64,000 nt of DNA. It comes from Leptidea sinapis. Taxonomy: Eukaryota > Arthropoda > Insecta > Lepidoptera > Pieridae. The DNA is taken from contig NC_066288.1 of assembly GCF_905404315.1 (NCBI RefSeq), forward strand, positions 6,534,501 to 6,598,500. Direction: 5' to 3'. Below are positions 22,048 to 33,649 of this stretch, piece after piece. The notes below the pieces were generated by a model, which saw nothing but the letters and a program-made list of their open reading frames with translations, was not told the origin of the DNA and ran no database searches. How positions within the stretch are numbered: the stretch's first letter is position 1; the number at the start of each line of letters is the position of its first letter. The position numbers and the translations under genes were made by a program.

Positions 22048-22352
22048 ATTATTTTTATGAAAATAAGGGACGAGACGAGCAGGACGTTCAGGTAATTGGT
22101 ACTCCCTACCCATTACAATGCAGTGCCGCTCAGGATTCTTGAAAAACCCAAACATTCTGAGCGGCACTACAGTTGCGCTTGTCAACTTGAGACATAAGAT
22201 GTTAATTCTCACTTGCCTAGTAATTTCACTAGCTACGACGCCCTTCAGACCGAAAAACAGTAGTGTTTACACATTAATGCTTCACGGCAGAAATAGGCGC
22301 CGTTGTGGTACTCATAATCTAGGCGGCTTCCTGTGCAAAGGAACCTCCCACT
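22048..22352 (-). mobile_element. SINE-like family B copy
   Basis: Nearly full-length. The minus strand reads from CCAGTGGGAGGTTCCTTTGC through the central inverted GTGCCGCTCAG / CTGAGCGGCAC pair to CCTTATTTTCATAAAAATAA. The hairpin arms are intact. Confidence 0.8.
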
Positions 22353-22789
22353 GGTTATTATTATTCATTTGTTGTAAGAGATTTGTTGTGTGTGAAAATC
22401 TTATCTAGCCTCGCATTTTCCCTAAGAGAATGCTTTTTATCGAATTGTAACGCCCGTCGGTCACCCAGGTTTATTACAAGTAAAAAAAGTAGTGGGGTGT
22501 AATAATATCCAAATAAAAATATGTTCCAAATTATTTTAGAGTTTGTCAGAGTAAATGAAAAGTTCAACAAATACCTTACGAGGCACTCCGACCACGTGAA
22601 TCGTGTGCCGTAGATAGACTAGGCAAAGTAGGAATCACATTTTTTTTTTATATACAGAGACAAAAACTGCGAACTAAAGATATCCCTTTCATTCCGCATT
22701 TATGTTTCACTATGACATATATAAAGTCGTGAGATTGACCACAGATGCAGTAAGAAATTATTTTTAGTGTTAATTTTCTAAAATAAAAG

Positions 22790-23004
22790 AATTTTGCTAA
22801 AATAAACGTAGCCTTAGTTACTCCTTATTACATCAGCTAACTGCCAATACAAGTCCCGTCAAAATAGGTCCGGCCATTTCAGAGATTAGCCGGAACAAAC
22901 AGATAGACAGACAAAAATTGTAAAAAATGTTATTTTGGTGTATGTACCGTATATATATTACATATTACAAACATACACTGCAATTTTATTTATATGTATA
23001 GATG
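22790..23004 (-). mobile_element. Helitron-like family C fragment
   Basis: Shares CTCCTTATTACATCAGCTA, GGCCATTTCAGAGATTAGCC and GGAACAAACAGATAGACAG with the 15908-16215 copy and ends at TATATGTATAGATG. Confidence 0.5.
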
Positions 23005-23217
23005 TTGTCTATATGGTTAGTCCAAGTAAAGAAGGGATGAATTTTTATACCCAAGAATGTGCTGCTTCGAGCTTCTATTTTGTGTACTCTGAAATTAATG
23101 CTTAAATCCAGATCATCAGAGTATCATTAAACCTGGAGCTATACCAATTCACTCATGCGGCTTTACATCATAATATTATATAGCTGTTTTGGTGTTGGTG
23201 GTGAAAGAAAGAAAAGA

Positions 23218-23425
23218 AAGAAAAAATGTTTATTGACGTCATTATACATTCTGATAATAGTTCTTAAAGTTATGCTAATCTAATAATGATCTAATGACGC
23301 CAATGGGCCCCGACTCAGCATAGTTGTGGTTTCGAAAGAATCCACAACGCTGGTCTTCCGTGGAAACCCAGAGACCGCTACTAACACACAGTCCTGTCAC
23401 ACGAAGGTGTACAAACTATTAATTC
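23218..23425 (-). repeat. Probable LINE 3' UTR with stem-loop
   Basis: On the minus strand GTTGTGG and CCACAAC pair around a 12-base loop (23327-23352), followed by GACGTCAATAAACATTTTTTC and a TTTC-rich tail. AATAAA just before a simple tail is typical of a LINE 3' end. No RT frame remains attached. Confidence 0.4.
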
Positions 23426-23632
23426 TCTATGAGCACAAAGCACAAAAAATAGTGAAACTCGGATCTAAATTTAAAACTAACAACAAATAAAAACAATTTA
23501 ACTTGATTTAAACTTGCCATTGCCACATAAAACAAACGAATGTTTTAAATTATTTTAAATTGATTTTTGGACATTAATAAGATATTCCTTGGGTTATTGT
23601 ATCGATCAATTATAGAAACATCTCGTGTAATT

Positions 23633-23740
23633 TTTGGGTTTTTCAAGAATCCTGAGCGGCACTGCATTGAAGTGGGCAGGGCACATCAATTAACATCAGC
23701 TGAACCTCCAGCTCGTCCCTTATTATCATAAAAAAAAAAT
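23633..23740 (+). mobile_element. SINE-like family B, 3' fragment
   Basis: Contains TTTTTCAAGAATCCTGAGCG, ATCAGCTGAACCTCC and CCCTTATTATCATAAAAAAA, as in the 3' third of the 34273-34588 copy. Confidence 0.7.
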
Positions 23741-23849
23741 CTCGGCTGCCTCCTGAGTCGAGCCGTCGGTGAGCTTGACCCACAGACAACTTATATTAAA
23801 CTTATATAACGCGATGTGTTTGCTTGCATTTGTAAACGCTTCTTTAATT

Positions 23850-24165
23850 TTTTTATGGAATAGGAGGACAAACGATCGTACGGATCACCAGGTGTTAAGT
23901 GATCACCGCCACCCACATTCTCTTGCAACACCAGAGGAATCACAAGAGCGTTGCCGGCCTTTAATGAAGGTATACGCGCTTTTTTTGAAGGTACCCATGT
24001 CGTATCGTCCCGGAAACACCGCACAAGGAAGCTCATTCCACAGCTTTGTAGTACGTGGAAGAAAGCTCCTTGAAAACCGCACTGTGGAGGACCGCCACAC
24101 ATCCAGATGGTGTGGATGATATCCTAACTTGTGGCGTGTCGTGCGAAGGTGGAATTTCATTCATA
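23850..24165 (-). pseudogene. LINE-D C-terminal fragment
   Basis: The minus strand encodes FHLRTTRHKLGYHPHHLDVW, RSSTVRFSRSFLPRTTKLW, NELPCAVFPGRYDMGTFKK and KGRQRSCDSSGVA, then a tail with CACCTGGTGATCCG and ATTCCATAAAAA. It is the same terminus as at 52829-53200, and is 5' truncated. Confidence 0.75.
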
Positions 24166-24574
24166 CAAAGAGGTGATAGGCGAGGTCTCTAGCGCAGGTC
24201 GTGGTCGCCATAACATTATGTCTTATTAATTTTTTTTCTATCCGAACATAAGGTATATGGCCACTTTCAATATTCGACCCCTATGATGTTACATAAGATC
24301 TTAGATCTTACACAAGAGGCCACGCCCATATCCCCAGCAAAAGAGTTAAAAGCGAACTTTATTATTTTGATGGGCTTTTCCCTTTAAATATCTTTGTTCC
24401 GACATTGTATATTACTTTTGCCGTTTTTACAATAAATGATAATATAGCGAGTCCAAAAATGGACACCATACAAATAAAATAAGTAATTTCTTTTACAAAA
24501 ATATGTTATTAAACTTTTATAATCTCGGAACTTTAGCATTGTAATTATTATGACGGGTACTCACGATATATATA
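24166..24574. other. No feature recognised
   Basis: AT-rich sequence with a short TA run near 24568-24580. Nothing supportable. Confidence 0.5.
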
Positions 24575-24975
24575 TATATTTTATTAATTTGGTGCTGATA
24601 TTTCGATTCGGCGGAACTGCGGAGGCGGCGAAACTCTTGACACATTCGACACTTGACACTAATAGTACACCAATCTGTCCACGTGGCGCCTAATTCGTTT
24701 TGGTCTTTGATTCCCTAATTCAAACACACACTACTAACGACGTCCATACTTTCGAGTAATTTTGTTGCATTTGTAATGCAGAGTGAGACCACAGGATTCT
24801 ATGTTTGCGCTAGCCTAAAATCATCCTCCCTATTAAAATTGTTAGGATGCTTTTTAAAATCAATAGCTTCTCTAACAAGCCGTGGGATGTATTGACGTTC
24901 GGCAGAAATCACCCGTGGTTTATGCAGCTCGATCCAGTGGTTGGAAATGGGTTTAAGCAAGTGTTTGGCTATTTA
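24575..24975 (-). pseudogene. Penelope-like element GIY-YIG endonuclease relic
   Basis: Minus-strand reading from about 24970 gives HLLKPISNHWIELHKPRV, ISAERQYIPRLVREAIDFKK and HPNNFNREDDFRLAQT before a stop. The REAIxxxKHxNNFNREDG pattern is the C-terminal end of the GIY-YIG endonuclease domain of Penelope-like retroelements. The reverse transcriptase is absent and a stop interrupts the final residues. It shows that Penelope-type elements have been active in this genome. Confidence 0.6.
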
Positions 24976-25855
24976 AGGTTTTTTTTAGGATCATTTACAA
25001 ATAATTAAAAAAAACATAGTAAAGGTAATCTTGTTCGATGGTAAAGAGCCATTCGTTTACAAATCCAACTTGCAAATGGCCATCAAATCCAATCACAATA
25101 TAAGGGATTTTAATCCTATTGTCAATACATCTTCAAAGCAGATAGTTAAATAAATTCATCATATCCTTTTACTTAAAATTTTTTATACAAAAATCTTGCG
25201 ATGTTGTCAAATGCAAAAGTTGAAATATAATTTTAGAAGTTTTGCGTCCAAAGTAATGATAGTCGTTTATTTTCGCTCGGCCTTCGTATTAAAGAGAGTG
25301 TTTTCCAAGTTTTTTATTATCTAATTTTTAAGCGATTACAATATCCCATTTACTAATTTTATTGGCACTTCCTAGAAAGATTTAAAGGCGAATAATTTTG
25401 GGAATTTTCGTTAGGTTTAGATTGCAATAGTTGCACAGATTGAAGCTGAAATGTGTAATCTAAACGATCAGGTTTTTGGTAAACGTAAAATTTTGGAGGA
25501 AGGAGGAATAGCTAACAGCCATCTAGTTATAAGCTTTTTCCTTGTGCGTAATTTCCAGGTTAACGACATTATATTTAATACCTTCAAAAACTCCGACCTT
25601 TTATTTGGGTATCTACAACCGCTACTATGATTCTTTCGGTCTTGCAAAAGATTGTTTGGGCGGCGGTGATTCAAACATCAAGTGACACGTACGCTCGTTT
25701 TTGTTTTTCTCTGCTCTGTTAATTATTATACCTTCATATTTAATTATGATCGGTGGTAAGTATCTCAACGCATCGAAATGTGGTTATTTTTATAACAATT
25801 TATATAAAATATTAGATTTCAATCGCAAATATCCTTGCACACAACTTTTTTATTA
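24976..25855. other. No feature recognised
   Basis: AT-rich; the 68-codon minus frame at 25468-25674 has no recognisable domain. Confidence 0.5.
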
Positions 25856-26050
25856 TTGTAACGAGTAAAGTGAAGTGAGGAGCGGGTGTCGGAGTGGTGG
25901 CGCTAGTGTAGCGGTGTGAAGTGTGAGGCGTGTAGTGGAGAAGAGGAGAGGGGTGGCGAAGGGTATATAATGTTTTGCTCGGGATTAAATTAATTATTCT
26001 GCAGTGTTAAAGTGGTGTTAATAATAACGAGAGTATATATTTGAAAGTTA
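25856..26050 (+). promoter_or_regulatory. GC-richer block with TATA box; possible solo LTR or promoter
   Basis: A G-rich, A-poor block (25868-25965) unlike its AT-rich surroundings leads to GGGTATATAATG at 25962. Such a compact block with a TATA box looks like an LTR or a Pol II promoter. No second copy, TG...CA ends or downstream coding region could be confirmed. Confidence 0.3.
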
Positions 26051-26152
26051 AAAGACATAATAGTAAAATCTGTACCTAAATATTTAGAGATAGAGTTCAG
26101 TTTTTCTTTTCCCTGACTGCTGTACATAATTTTATCAATACGAGATATTCAC

Positions 26153-26299
26153 CATTCGGGGATGCACACAATAATCCCCACCATCAGACCATCGAGGGTT
26201 GTGTCGGACATTTAGATAATATTTCAAGGTATGCTCATCCACCTTCGCGACAGAAATGCTACCGAAATGCCTGACTTCTTTAAATGTTCCGTAAGTTAT
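26153..26299 (-). CDS. Candidate internal exon of an unidentified gene
   Basis: On the minus strand a pyrimidine-rich run ends TTTGTTCAG at 26300, followed by an open 147-bp stretch and then GTGAAT (26152-26147) as possible donor. The reading starts ITYGTFKEVRHFGSISVAK and ends NPRWSDGGDYCVHPRM. Read further upstream, the frame mimics a signal peptide, but it has only TTG as a start and looks like a splice-acceptor tract. No partner exon found and no family recognised. Confidence 0.25.
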
Positions 26300-26563
26300 C
26301 TGAACAAATAAAAATAATGACAAAAAAACTCGTATGAAAAGCAATGAGCAAAGCTACATTTACGAAATTATTTTGTTACGGAAAAATTGCAAGACCATTG
26401 CCATTCAGAGCACGTCTTTTTAAAATAAAAATGGCTCAATAAGGACCACGCATTCAAACGTTCTAATTTAAGATATACCAACTTGAGATTTCGAGATTAA
26501 ATTGAAAAAATATGGATACTAAAGTCAGACATATAAATAATTGAATCGCTTTTTGCATTTACC

Positions 26564-27461
26564 TAGGTAACACTGAAAATGTTTATAAAATGAAAAACGG
26601 CTTAATGGAGAAAGTTACCAATACTTTTATTGTTTATCGAAGTAATCTCCGTTCCTCTCTACACATCGTCGCATTCGATGGAAGCAGTGAGAAAAGCAGT
26701 GGGCACATTCTTCCTTAGGTGTCTCTTCTGTGGCATATTCGTAAGCTTTCACCGCATCTTCAGGGCTCGTAAAGCGAATACCTCGAATTTTATCTTTAGT
26801 TCTTGGGAATAAATAAAAGTCGCAGGGCGCCAGGTCAGGACTCTATGGCGGATGACTCATTATCTCGACACCTGCCATAGTCAAATATTCAACAGTCCGT
26901 TTTGCAGAGTGCGCTGAAACATTGTCTGGTGAAGGAGGATCCTGATTCGAGTGCGCTGCTGTCGAATTTTGTCTAAGACAACAAGCAAACAGCGTTTAAC
27001 ATACCAGTCTGCAGTAACTGTCCTTCCATCTTCTAGCACAACTGTCGCGAAATGACCTTTCCGACCAAAGAATGAGGCAATCATCTTTTTTCCTTGACTT
27101 CTACCTTTCTTAACCTAAGTTGGCCGATCCTCGAAAGGAAACACCCACTGAGCTGATTGTCTTTTGGTTTCGGATTCGTACCAATATGCCCCACCCCATT
27201 TACCTTTTCACCGAAATGCTAATCGCAGCCTATCATAGCTTTGTGTTTGAGTAAGCCCACAACGAAAGTCATAATAAATCATTGACCGAAAATTTTCTCG
27301 CGTTAGGTTCATTTACACGTGTAACAAGAGTTTTGGATTTGGACAAATGAATGCAATATACTACATTAGGTTACCAAAGAGTTCTAAAATTTAAATTCAA
27401 AAAGTTTTCACTAGCAAATATTTCTAACTGGCCAGTTCTAAACATTTTCAATGTTACCCAC
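26564..27461 (-). pseudogene. Mariner transposon, internally deleted
   Basis: Terminal inverted repeats GGTAACACTGAAAATGTTTA (26566) and its inverted partner ending near 27456 (ACATTTTCAATGTTACC) bound the element, with TA at the left. The minus-strand transposase reads ENFRSMIYYDFRCGLTQTQ near 27300, then skips to WYESETKRQSAQWVF, FFGRKGHFATVVLEDGRTV, a catalytic region at about 26935-26920 and HPPYSPDLAPCDFYLF. It ends RNGDYFDKQ at about 26627. The second helix-turn-helix and linker are deleted and frames are broken. Mariner moves by cut-and-paste into TA; this copy is dead. Confidence 0.8.
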
Positions 27462-27825
27462 GTATACGAAAAACTAAACCGAATTAAATATTTTAACCTG
27501 GCCACAAACGGAGCTACACAACATAGCCAAATGATATTAAACATACCTTTTGGATCCCGCGTGAATTAATTAAATTAAAAGAACTCTCTCTTTATTTTAT
27601 TATAAAGCAATAATCTAATATATCAAAATACCAAAAGTAGGAAGCTAGTTCAGTGTCGATATTGACTATGGGTTATGATTCAAGACCAAAGTATTGTAAT
27701 TATTGTAATGTCACCGGTCCTTGATACGAGCTCAAGTAAATCTTGGTGAAAACCAGCATCAATAATGAGTTACGTTACAATTTATTTATTTAGGCTTACA
27801 AACTAGATACATATACGAATAAGAC

Positions 27826-27992
27826 CAGTGGGAGGCTCACTTGCACAGGATGCCGGCTAGATTACGGCGCCTATTACTGCCGTGAAGCAATAATGTGTAA
27901 GCATTATTGTGTTTCGGTCTGAAGGGCGTTGTAGCTAGTGTAATTACTGGGCTAATGGGATAACCTAACATCTTATGTCTCAAGGTGAATGA
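27826..27992 (+). mobile_element. SINE-like family B, 5' fragment
   Basis: Starts CCAGTGGGAGGCTCACTTGC and runs through GCCGTGAAGCAATAATGTGT and ATCTTATGTCTCAAGGTGAA, the 5' half of the repeat; the hairpin and tail are missing. Confidence 0.7.
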
Positions 27993-28744
27993 TAGGTACG
28001 TCTTCATTCAGTGAACATATTCTGCGAAAGAACACGAAAACACGGCGCAAGGGACGCGGCTTTATCTACATACAACCTAACTGTGAATAAGTTGGTGAAA
28101 ATAATTTTCCCATTAACATGGCCGTACCGTAAGCCACAAAATTTGTTGAGAATTGAGAAGTAAACTCGAGTATGGCAGTTTATTACGTAATATTTGGGTG
28201 AAATGATCGAGTTAAGAATGGCTAAGTGTTTCATTATGCTAACGAGAGTTGCTGCTTGCGACTGTGATGGATTAACATTTTTCTTGCTCGCATAAACATG
28301 AGGCGAAAACATCCTTAAAAAATTCACTTTCTACTTATAAATTTTCTTGCAAATTTTATGACGAAACCCTACAAGCCAGAAGTATATTGTTTTAATATTT
28401 AATGATAATTTTTATTTTTATAAGAAACTGATTCAAAAATACAATGTAACGGTAAGTAGCTTTTTAATTCTTACGAGGGTGACCTACGTAAGGAATTAAT
28501 TAATTGAGCATTCCTATCAACCGGACTGGTGTGTTTATACTCAAAATAGTTCATAGGTAATAATAAAATGGGTATTTAAATTCGTATATTTGTATTTATA
28601 CATGCCTCAGTCCTGAGAGTGGACGCTAGAAACTGAACGGGCATCGCTTTTTTTTAATTTCGTTGCAATAAATAATTAATTTTATTTATTTTATTTTTAT
28701 TTTATTTTTTTGCGTGAAAATGCGGGATTCGAACCTTCACAGGA
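27993..28744. other. Unassigned; one 107-codon minus frame
   Basis: The minus frame at 28004-28327 is open for 107 codons (MNFLRMF to QNMFTE) but has no domain, splice context or homologue I recognise. The rest is AT-rich with TTTTATTTTA runs near 28680. Confidence 0.35.
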
Positions 28745-29770
28745 TGCCTCCAACATACATGTTATGCAGATTACTGTACTGTGAAGGCCGTAAACAGCAG
28801 CCATTCACCAGGTCTTCTATAAAGTCCTCTCTCGAGATGGTTCCGGAATGGGGCAATTTTTTTTCAATTTAACCCACAGAAGACTCATGTTTGCGAGTTA
28901 AACACTGAAACACCCCATTTATATTATCACCGTTCTTCGACAACACTCCCAGTACCGCATGGCCTAGTATGGCAATACTGGGTCTCGAAATCTGTAGGCA
29001 GCGTTTGCCAATTCCGCGGTCACCTGATTCTATTCGCCGCATTCTAGCACTCTACAAAGCGCAGGTCCAACCACTTAATATGGAGTATTACTTTCTATTC
29101 TATTTCTGGTTTAGTGCACCCCAGTATCAAGTATCAGCTCGATCCATTAGATCCCGTGCAACGCAGAGCTGATCAAAGTATCAGGGATCTGGTACTCTGT
29201 GAACGCTTCGATGGCTTGGCGTTGAGACATCGCTTCATTATGTGTCTTAACGCATTTATAACGGAGTGTTCCAAGGAGTTGTTTTACCTGTCCTTGCTAT
29301 CCAAATGTTTTGAGTTTTATTTAGTGTTAATTCCGCCAATATTTGTCTTTTAAACAATTCGACACGTGTTTCGCCTACACGAGGAATCCTCAGGACATGT
29401 TGACTGGCCAATATCTGGCACTGCTAACACTAAAGAAAACTCAAAACATTTGGATAATTATGGATTTCCGCAAAGTAACGCCTACTTCAATCAATTTTCT
29501 GATGTTTGCTGCCGATTTCACCATCTTCACATTCAACTAAAATATTACAACTCTCACCAATTTGCGTAATTCCTGCTCAGTCTTGAAGGAATCTTCACGT
29601 ACAACCAAGCTGTGAAATACGCTTCCTTAGCGGTGTTTTCAAGTTGATACGACATGAGTACCTTCAAAAAAAGTTCATGTTAAAAGCCGGTATTGCTCGT
29701 GTCATTGCAAGAGTGGCGGCGATGATCACTTATTATCAACGTCTCACACGTCCCTCCTCTGCACTGACTT
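28745..29770 (+). pseudogene. LINE-D copy interrupted by a repeat insertion
   Basis: CCTCCAACATACATGTTATG corresponds to the RT YADD region of the 52-kb copy. Next come ILGLEICRQRLP, ILALYKAQVQP, QYQLDPLDPVQRRA and LCERFDGLALRHRF. At about 29291 the LINE stops and a Penelope-like repeat unit (to 29513) intervenes. LINE sequence resumes near 29545-29770 with the TACGACATGAGTACCTTCAA end. All frames are broken. Confidence 0.65.
29291..29513. repeat. Penelope-like repeat unit inserted in LINE-D
   Basis: It starts ATCCAAATGTTTTGAGTTTT, has the partial hammerhead-like segment CACGTGTTTCGCCTACACGA and GGAATCCTCAGGAC, and ends GGATTTCCGCAAAGTAACG with CCTACTTCA. Relative to the 15.2-kb unit, stem II has lost bases, so the ribozyme-like fold is broken. 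Confidence 0.55.
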
Positions 29771-30225
29771 GTATAAATACCACTGGAAAGGCTGTCCCAT
29801 ATGTTTGACAGCAAATTTTTTGTGCCTATTTGAAGCGCCACTCGCGAGCGTATAGAGAACTAATTTTGACGCATAATATAAATGGCTGCGAAGGAACGTA
29901 CAATACTCTGAAGTATTTTTGCATTTTGAAACTATTTCGTTCGTTTTCCGTGTTATTTATACTTCAAGAATCAACGTAATAACGAATAACGTATTTTTTT
30001 TGTAAATAGTTTCCCACCATCTATCGATGTTCGCTGAGGATGTCATCACTAGTTTTATTACCGTAGACTCTCGCTACATGGCTAACAGCGCCAAAATGGC
30101 GTATATCAAACAAGCACAAAAGCACTTTGACAGCCGCCAGTCCAGTGGTATATAGTAGAGGTCAGTGCTCCTCTGTCAAAACAATTAATGTCTCCAGCTA
30201 ATCGCATCGTACGTACAACTATAAA
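29771..30225. repeat. Possible repeat upstream of the LINE-A element
   Basis: Contains GAAGCGCCACTCGCGAGCGT, ATGGCTGCGAAGGAACGTAC and CCAGTGGTATATAGTAGAGG, phrases I associate with lepidopteran repeats. It has no second copy in the window. Its relation to the LINE is unclear. Confidence 0.35.
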
Positions 30226-30228
30226 TAA

Positions 30229-30480
30229 GATCTTGGTATTTTAAGTCGAAAATCGGTCTCTGTAGATAATATTTTACACCACATTGCGGACATGGGTGAA
30301 GTATGCATATGCGTCGAGCAGCTCATACAGCGACATGAAACATCCTTTAATTCTTTTAAAGTCACGATACCTACCCAGAAACTTGAAATCTTTTTGGATG
30401 GGAAGTTTTGGCCTGCTGGGTTGGTATATAGACGGTACAAAGAGCGATATACGAAGACCGCCGCTAAATATGATCGATAA
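30229..30480 (+). pseudogene. LINE-A ORF1, C-terminal remnant
   Basis: After an in-frame TAA at 30226, 83 codons are open and end in TAA at 30478-30480. The final part (FNSFKVTIPTQKLEIFLDG, KFWPAGLVYRRYKE) resembles the conserved C-terminal segment of LINE ORF1 proteins, which bind element RNA. The upstream PHD or zinc-knuckle part is absent, so the element is 5' truncated. The stop overlaps the ORF2 ATG in the pentanucleotide TAATG. Confidence 0.6.
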
Positions 30481-33305
30481 TGTCAGTACAGTATTACCTA
30501 CAAACTAACTTAATCCGTATGGTTTCGTTTAATTGTAAAAGCATTAAGCGTTCCATAGATGCTGTGAGAAAAATTTGTAAAACCGCTGATATTATAGCGC
30601 TTCAGGAGACATGGCTTCTCCAGCACGACCTCGACTTTGTACATCAGATAGATGATAATTTTGCATCATTCTCGAAGTCATCCGTGGACTCCTCAGCTGG
30701 GATATTGCGTGGACGTCCCTACGGAGGTTTAACTATCATGTGGCGTAAGTCTCTTTTTAATAATGTAATTGTAGTGGATTGTGAGAGTGATAGGTTGGCG
30801 GCTGTCAAAATTAGTTCTGTGAATCGCCATTTATTACTATTTAACGTATATATGCCTATTGATATAGATGATAATTTGCCAGAGTTCACGGATATTCTTA
30901 GTAGGATGAGTGCAGTGATTGAAGAATGTGGGATTGAGACAGTATTTATGCTCGGTGACTACAACGCGCACCCCTCAGCTAGATTCGGCAGAGAGATGCT
31001 GTCATTTTGTGAGGAGCAAACATGGGTTTGTGCGGATATAGATGCATTAGGAGCAGACTCGGGAACATTTTCCTTCCTTAGTGAGTCCCATGGAACGACC
31101 AAGTGGCTGGATCATTGCCTGACAACTATTGCTGCACAAAATACAGTTGTATGTGTGTATGTGGATAACAGTGTTAGTTGGTCTGATCATTTCCCACTGT
31201 TTGTTAACTGTGATATTAAGCTTATAACTAAAAAAGTAGATAGTAAGGAATGTAATAATGATAATTTAAATAAGGACGTCAGATGGGGACAGAGAAATGC
31301 AGATGAAATAAATATGTATACTAATCTATGTACTGAAAATCTTAATAAGTTACTTGACTCTAGTCACTATAATGCAAACAATTTATATAGCTCTAAGGGT
31401 GTTTTAGATTTTATTAATAATTTTTACAATGATGTAATTGGTATTTTAAAATATGCAGCTATTAATAGTAAATGTTTGAGATCTGGTGTGCACAAATCCC
31501 GCCATAAAAAACAAGTAGTGGGCTGGAATCATCACGTAAAAGATAGTTATCAAACTGCAAGATTGTTTTTTAAGTTTTGGGTAGACTGTGGTAGGCCTAG
31601 TAGTGGAGAAATATATAATGATATGGCGAAGACCCGCGCTATATTTAAAAAGAAATTAAAGTGGTGCCTGAATAATGAGGAATCTATAAAAATGGACATT
31701 TTAGCGACGCATAGAGCTGACAAAAATTTTACACAGTTTTGGAAAGCTACTAAGTCATTAAATAAAAAAGAAAGTAGGCCACTAAATGTCAGTAACGTAC
31801 AGGATAGCACGGAGATAGCCAACATGTTCGCAAAACATTTCTCCGTGAAACCATTAGACGTGGCGCATGTGACTGACTCCCAGCCATTGACACCATCGTC
31901 TGAAATAGTAAACTTTAGTCCAACAGTTATATTCCGAACGATTAAAGATATGAAATGCGGTAAGTCACCAGGCCATGATGGTCTGGGTGTTGAGCACATG
32001 CTCTACGCTGGAAACAAATTGTATGAGGCCCTCTCAACGCTATTTAATATGTGTATTAAATATGGCTATCTTCCTGCAGATATGTTAAAGACAGTAGTGG
32101 TTCCTGTACCGAAAAACAAGACGGGTGACATGTCCAATATAGCTAACTATAGGCCTATTTCACTAGGGACAATTGCTGGTAAGGTACTTGAGCGGTTGTT
32201 GCAGCCTGAACTGATGAAGAATATACGGATTAATGATTCTCAGTTTGGTTTTCGTCCCGGCCTCTCTACGGACTCGGCAATTCTGTCTCTAAAGCATGCC
32301 GTGAATTATTATAAAAGTCGTGAAACATCAATCTATGCGTGTTTCCTGGATCTGAGTCGCGCATTTGATCTTGTTAATTATAATATATTATGGAGAAAAA
32401 TGCGTGACTCAAACGTCCACAGCGGTATTGTCGTGCTGATGAGATATTGGTACGAGAATCAAACGAACATTGTGCGTTGGGGCGACACAGCCTCTAGTGA
32501 GTTTAGATTAGAGTGTGGTGTACGTCAGGGGGGGCTAACCTCTCCAGACCTGTTTAATCTTTACGTTAATGACCTTATTGGGGAGCTGAGTGGTACTGGC
32601 ATCGGTTGTCATATTGACGGAGTTTGTTTTAACAACTTAAGCTAAGCTGATGACATGGTGCTACTTAGCCCCTCAATAAACGGTCTTCGTAAATTAGTAT
32701 CGATTTGCGAAAGTTACGCCTTAAGACATGGATTAAAATACAATGTACGCAAATCAGAAATGTTGATCTTTAGAGCTAGTAAAGGTCCGGAGAGGGTACC
32801 ACCAGTTTTATTAGATGGGACACCAGTTCGGGTTGTGCAACAGTTCAGGTATCTCGGACACATGTTGACGGGGTCCCTCAGCGACGACCTTGACATAGAG
32901 CGAGAGCGAAGGTCACTGGCAATAAGGTGCAACATGATCGCTCGCCGATTTTCTCGGTGCACTGAGGATGTTAAAGTTACGTTGTTTAATGCGTACTGTA
33001 TGAGTTTTTATACTTCACAATTATGGATCAACTACACCAAAAGATCCTTTAACATCCTCAGGGTTCAATATAATGATGCCCTTCGCATTTTATTAAAAAT
33101 GCCGAGGTATTGTAGCGCGTCGGGCATGTTCGCCGACGCTGGAGTCCCGGACTACTACGCTGTTATACGGAATAGAATAGCGGGTTTCTTGGAAACCGTC
33201 CGTTATTCTAATAATAAGATGATTAAGGTTGTCGCTGAGGCATCCATTGACAATGTGTTTTACAAACACTGGCTAAGGGTACACCAGATCCCTAACGTAA
33301 AATGA
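30480..33305 (+). pseudogene. LINE-A ORF2: APE endonuclease and reverse transcriptase, one nonsense mutation
   Basis: The N terminus is an apurinic-type endonuclease: QETW at residues 42-45, MLGDYNAHP near 158, and SWSDHFPLF near 240. The reverse transcriptase has NYRPISL, FLDLSRAFDLVNYN, GVRQGGLTSPDLFN and, at the catalytic site, codon 722 is TAA (32643-32645) followed by ADDM, where YADD is expected. The same frame runs on to 33305 through KYNVRKSEML, FRYLGHMLTGS and RVQYNDALRILLKMP. The protein nicks target DNA and copies the element RNA; the stop removes the palm. CR1/Jockey-type, related to the copies at 57.5 and 59.8 kb. Confidence 0.9.
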
Positions 33306-33649
33306 CTATTTATTTTTATTTATTTTGAAGTGACTTTAATTTTATATTAATTAATTAATTATCTTCATACATATTCTTTTTATAATTTTAAAATATTTTG
33401 ACTACCTACTTATATGTAAACATGTTTTCTATGGGTCCTTGACCTGCAATAAAATGATTTTATTTATTTATTTATTATTATTTATTAAGTAATAATAATA
33501 GGTAAGAGAATAAAAAATTTTTAATTTGGAGTCCTTGATTTTTGATTCATTGGGTTTAGACTTCATTAATTCTTGTGCATTCGGTGAAAATTAGACGTAT
33601 CTCGTATATAAATTTGTTGTACTAATTTAATTACGATTTTATCATAATA

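Larger units (their letters stand above)
30229..33475 (+). mobile_element. LINE-A non-LTR retrotransposon, 5' truncated
   Basis: It comprises the ORF1 tail, ORF2 and a 3' UTR of about 165 bp that ends with GCAATAAAATGATTTTATTT and ATTTA repeats. No poly(A) tail is needed for this simple-repeat type of end. The upstream boundary is uncertain because ORF1 is incomplete. Confidence 0.8.

Noticed and set aside
25856..26050. Confirmed solo LTR
   Set aside because: No TG...CA ends, target duplication or second copy could be identified; kept only as a weak candidate.
26135..26344. 69-residue secreted protein with a signal peptide
   Set aside because: The start is TTG, not ATG; the hydrophobic start is the pyrimidine tract of a possible splice acceptor.
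31550..31999. 149-codon minus-strand ORF inside LINE-A
   Set aside because: Shadow of ORF2; the plus-strand frame has the endonuclease and RT motifs.
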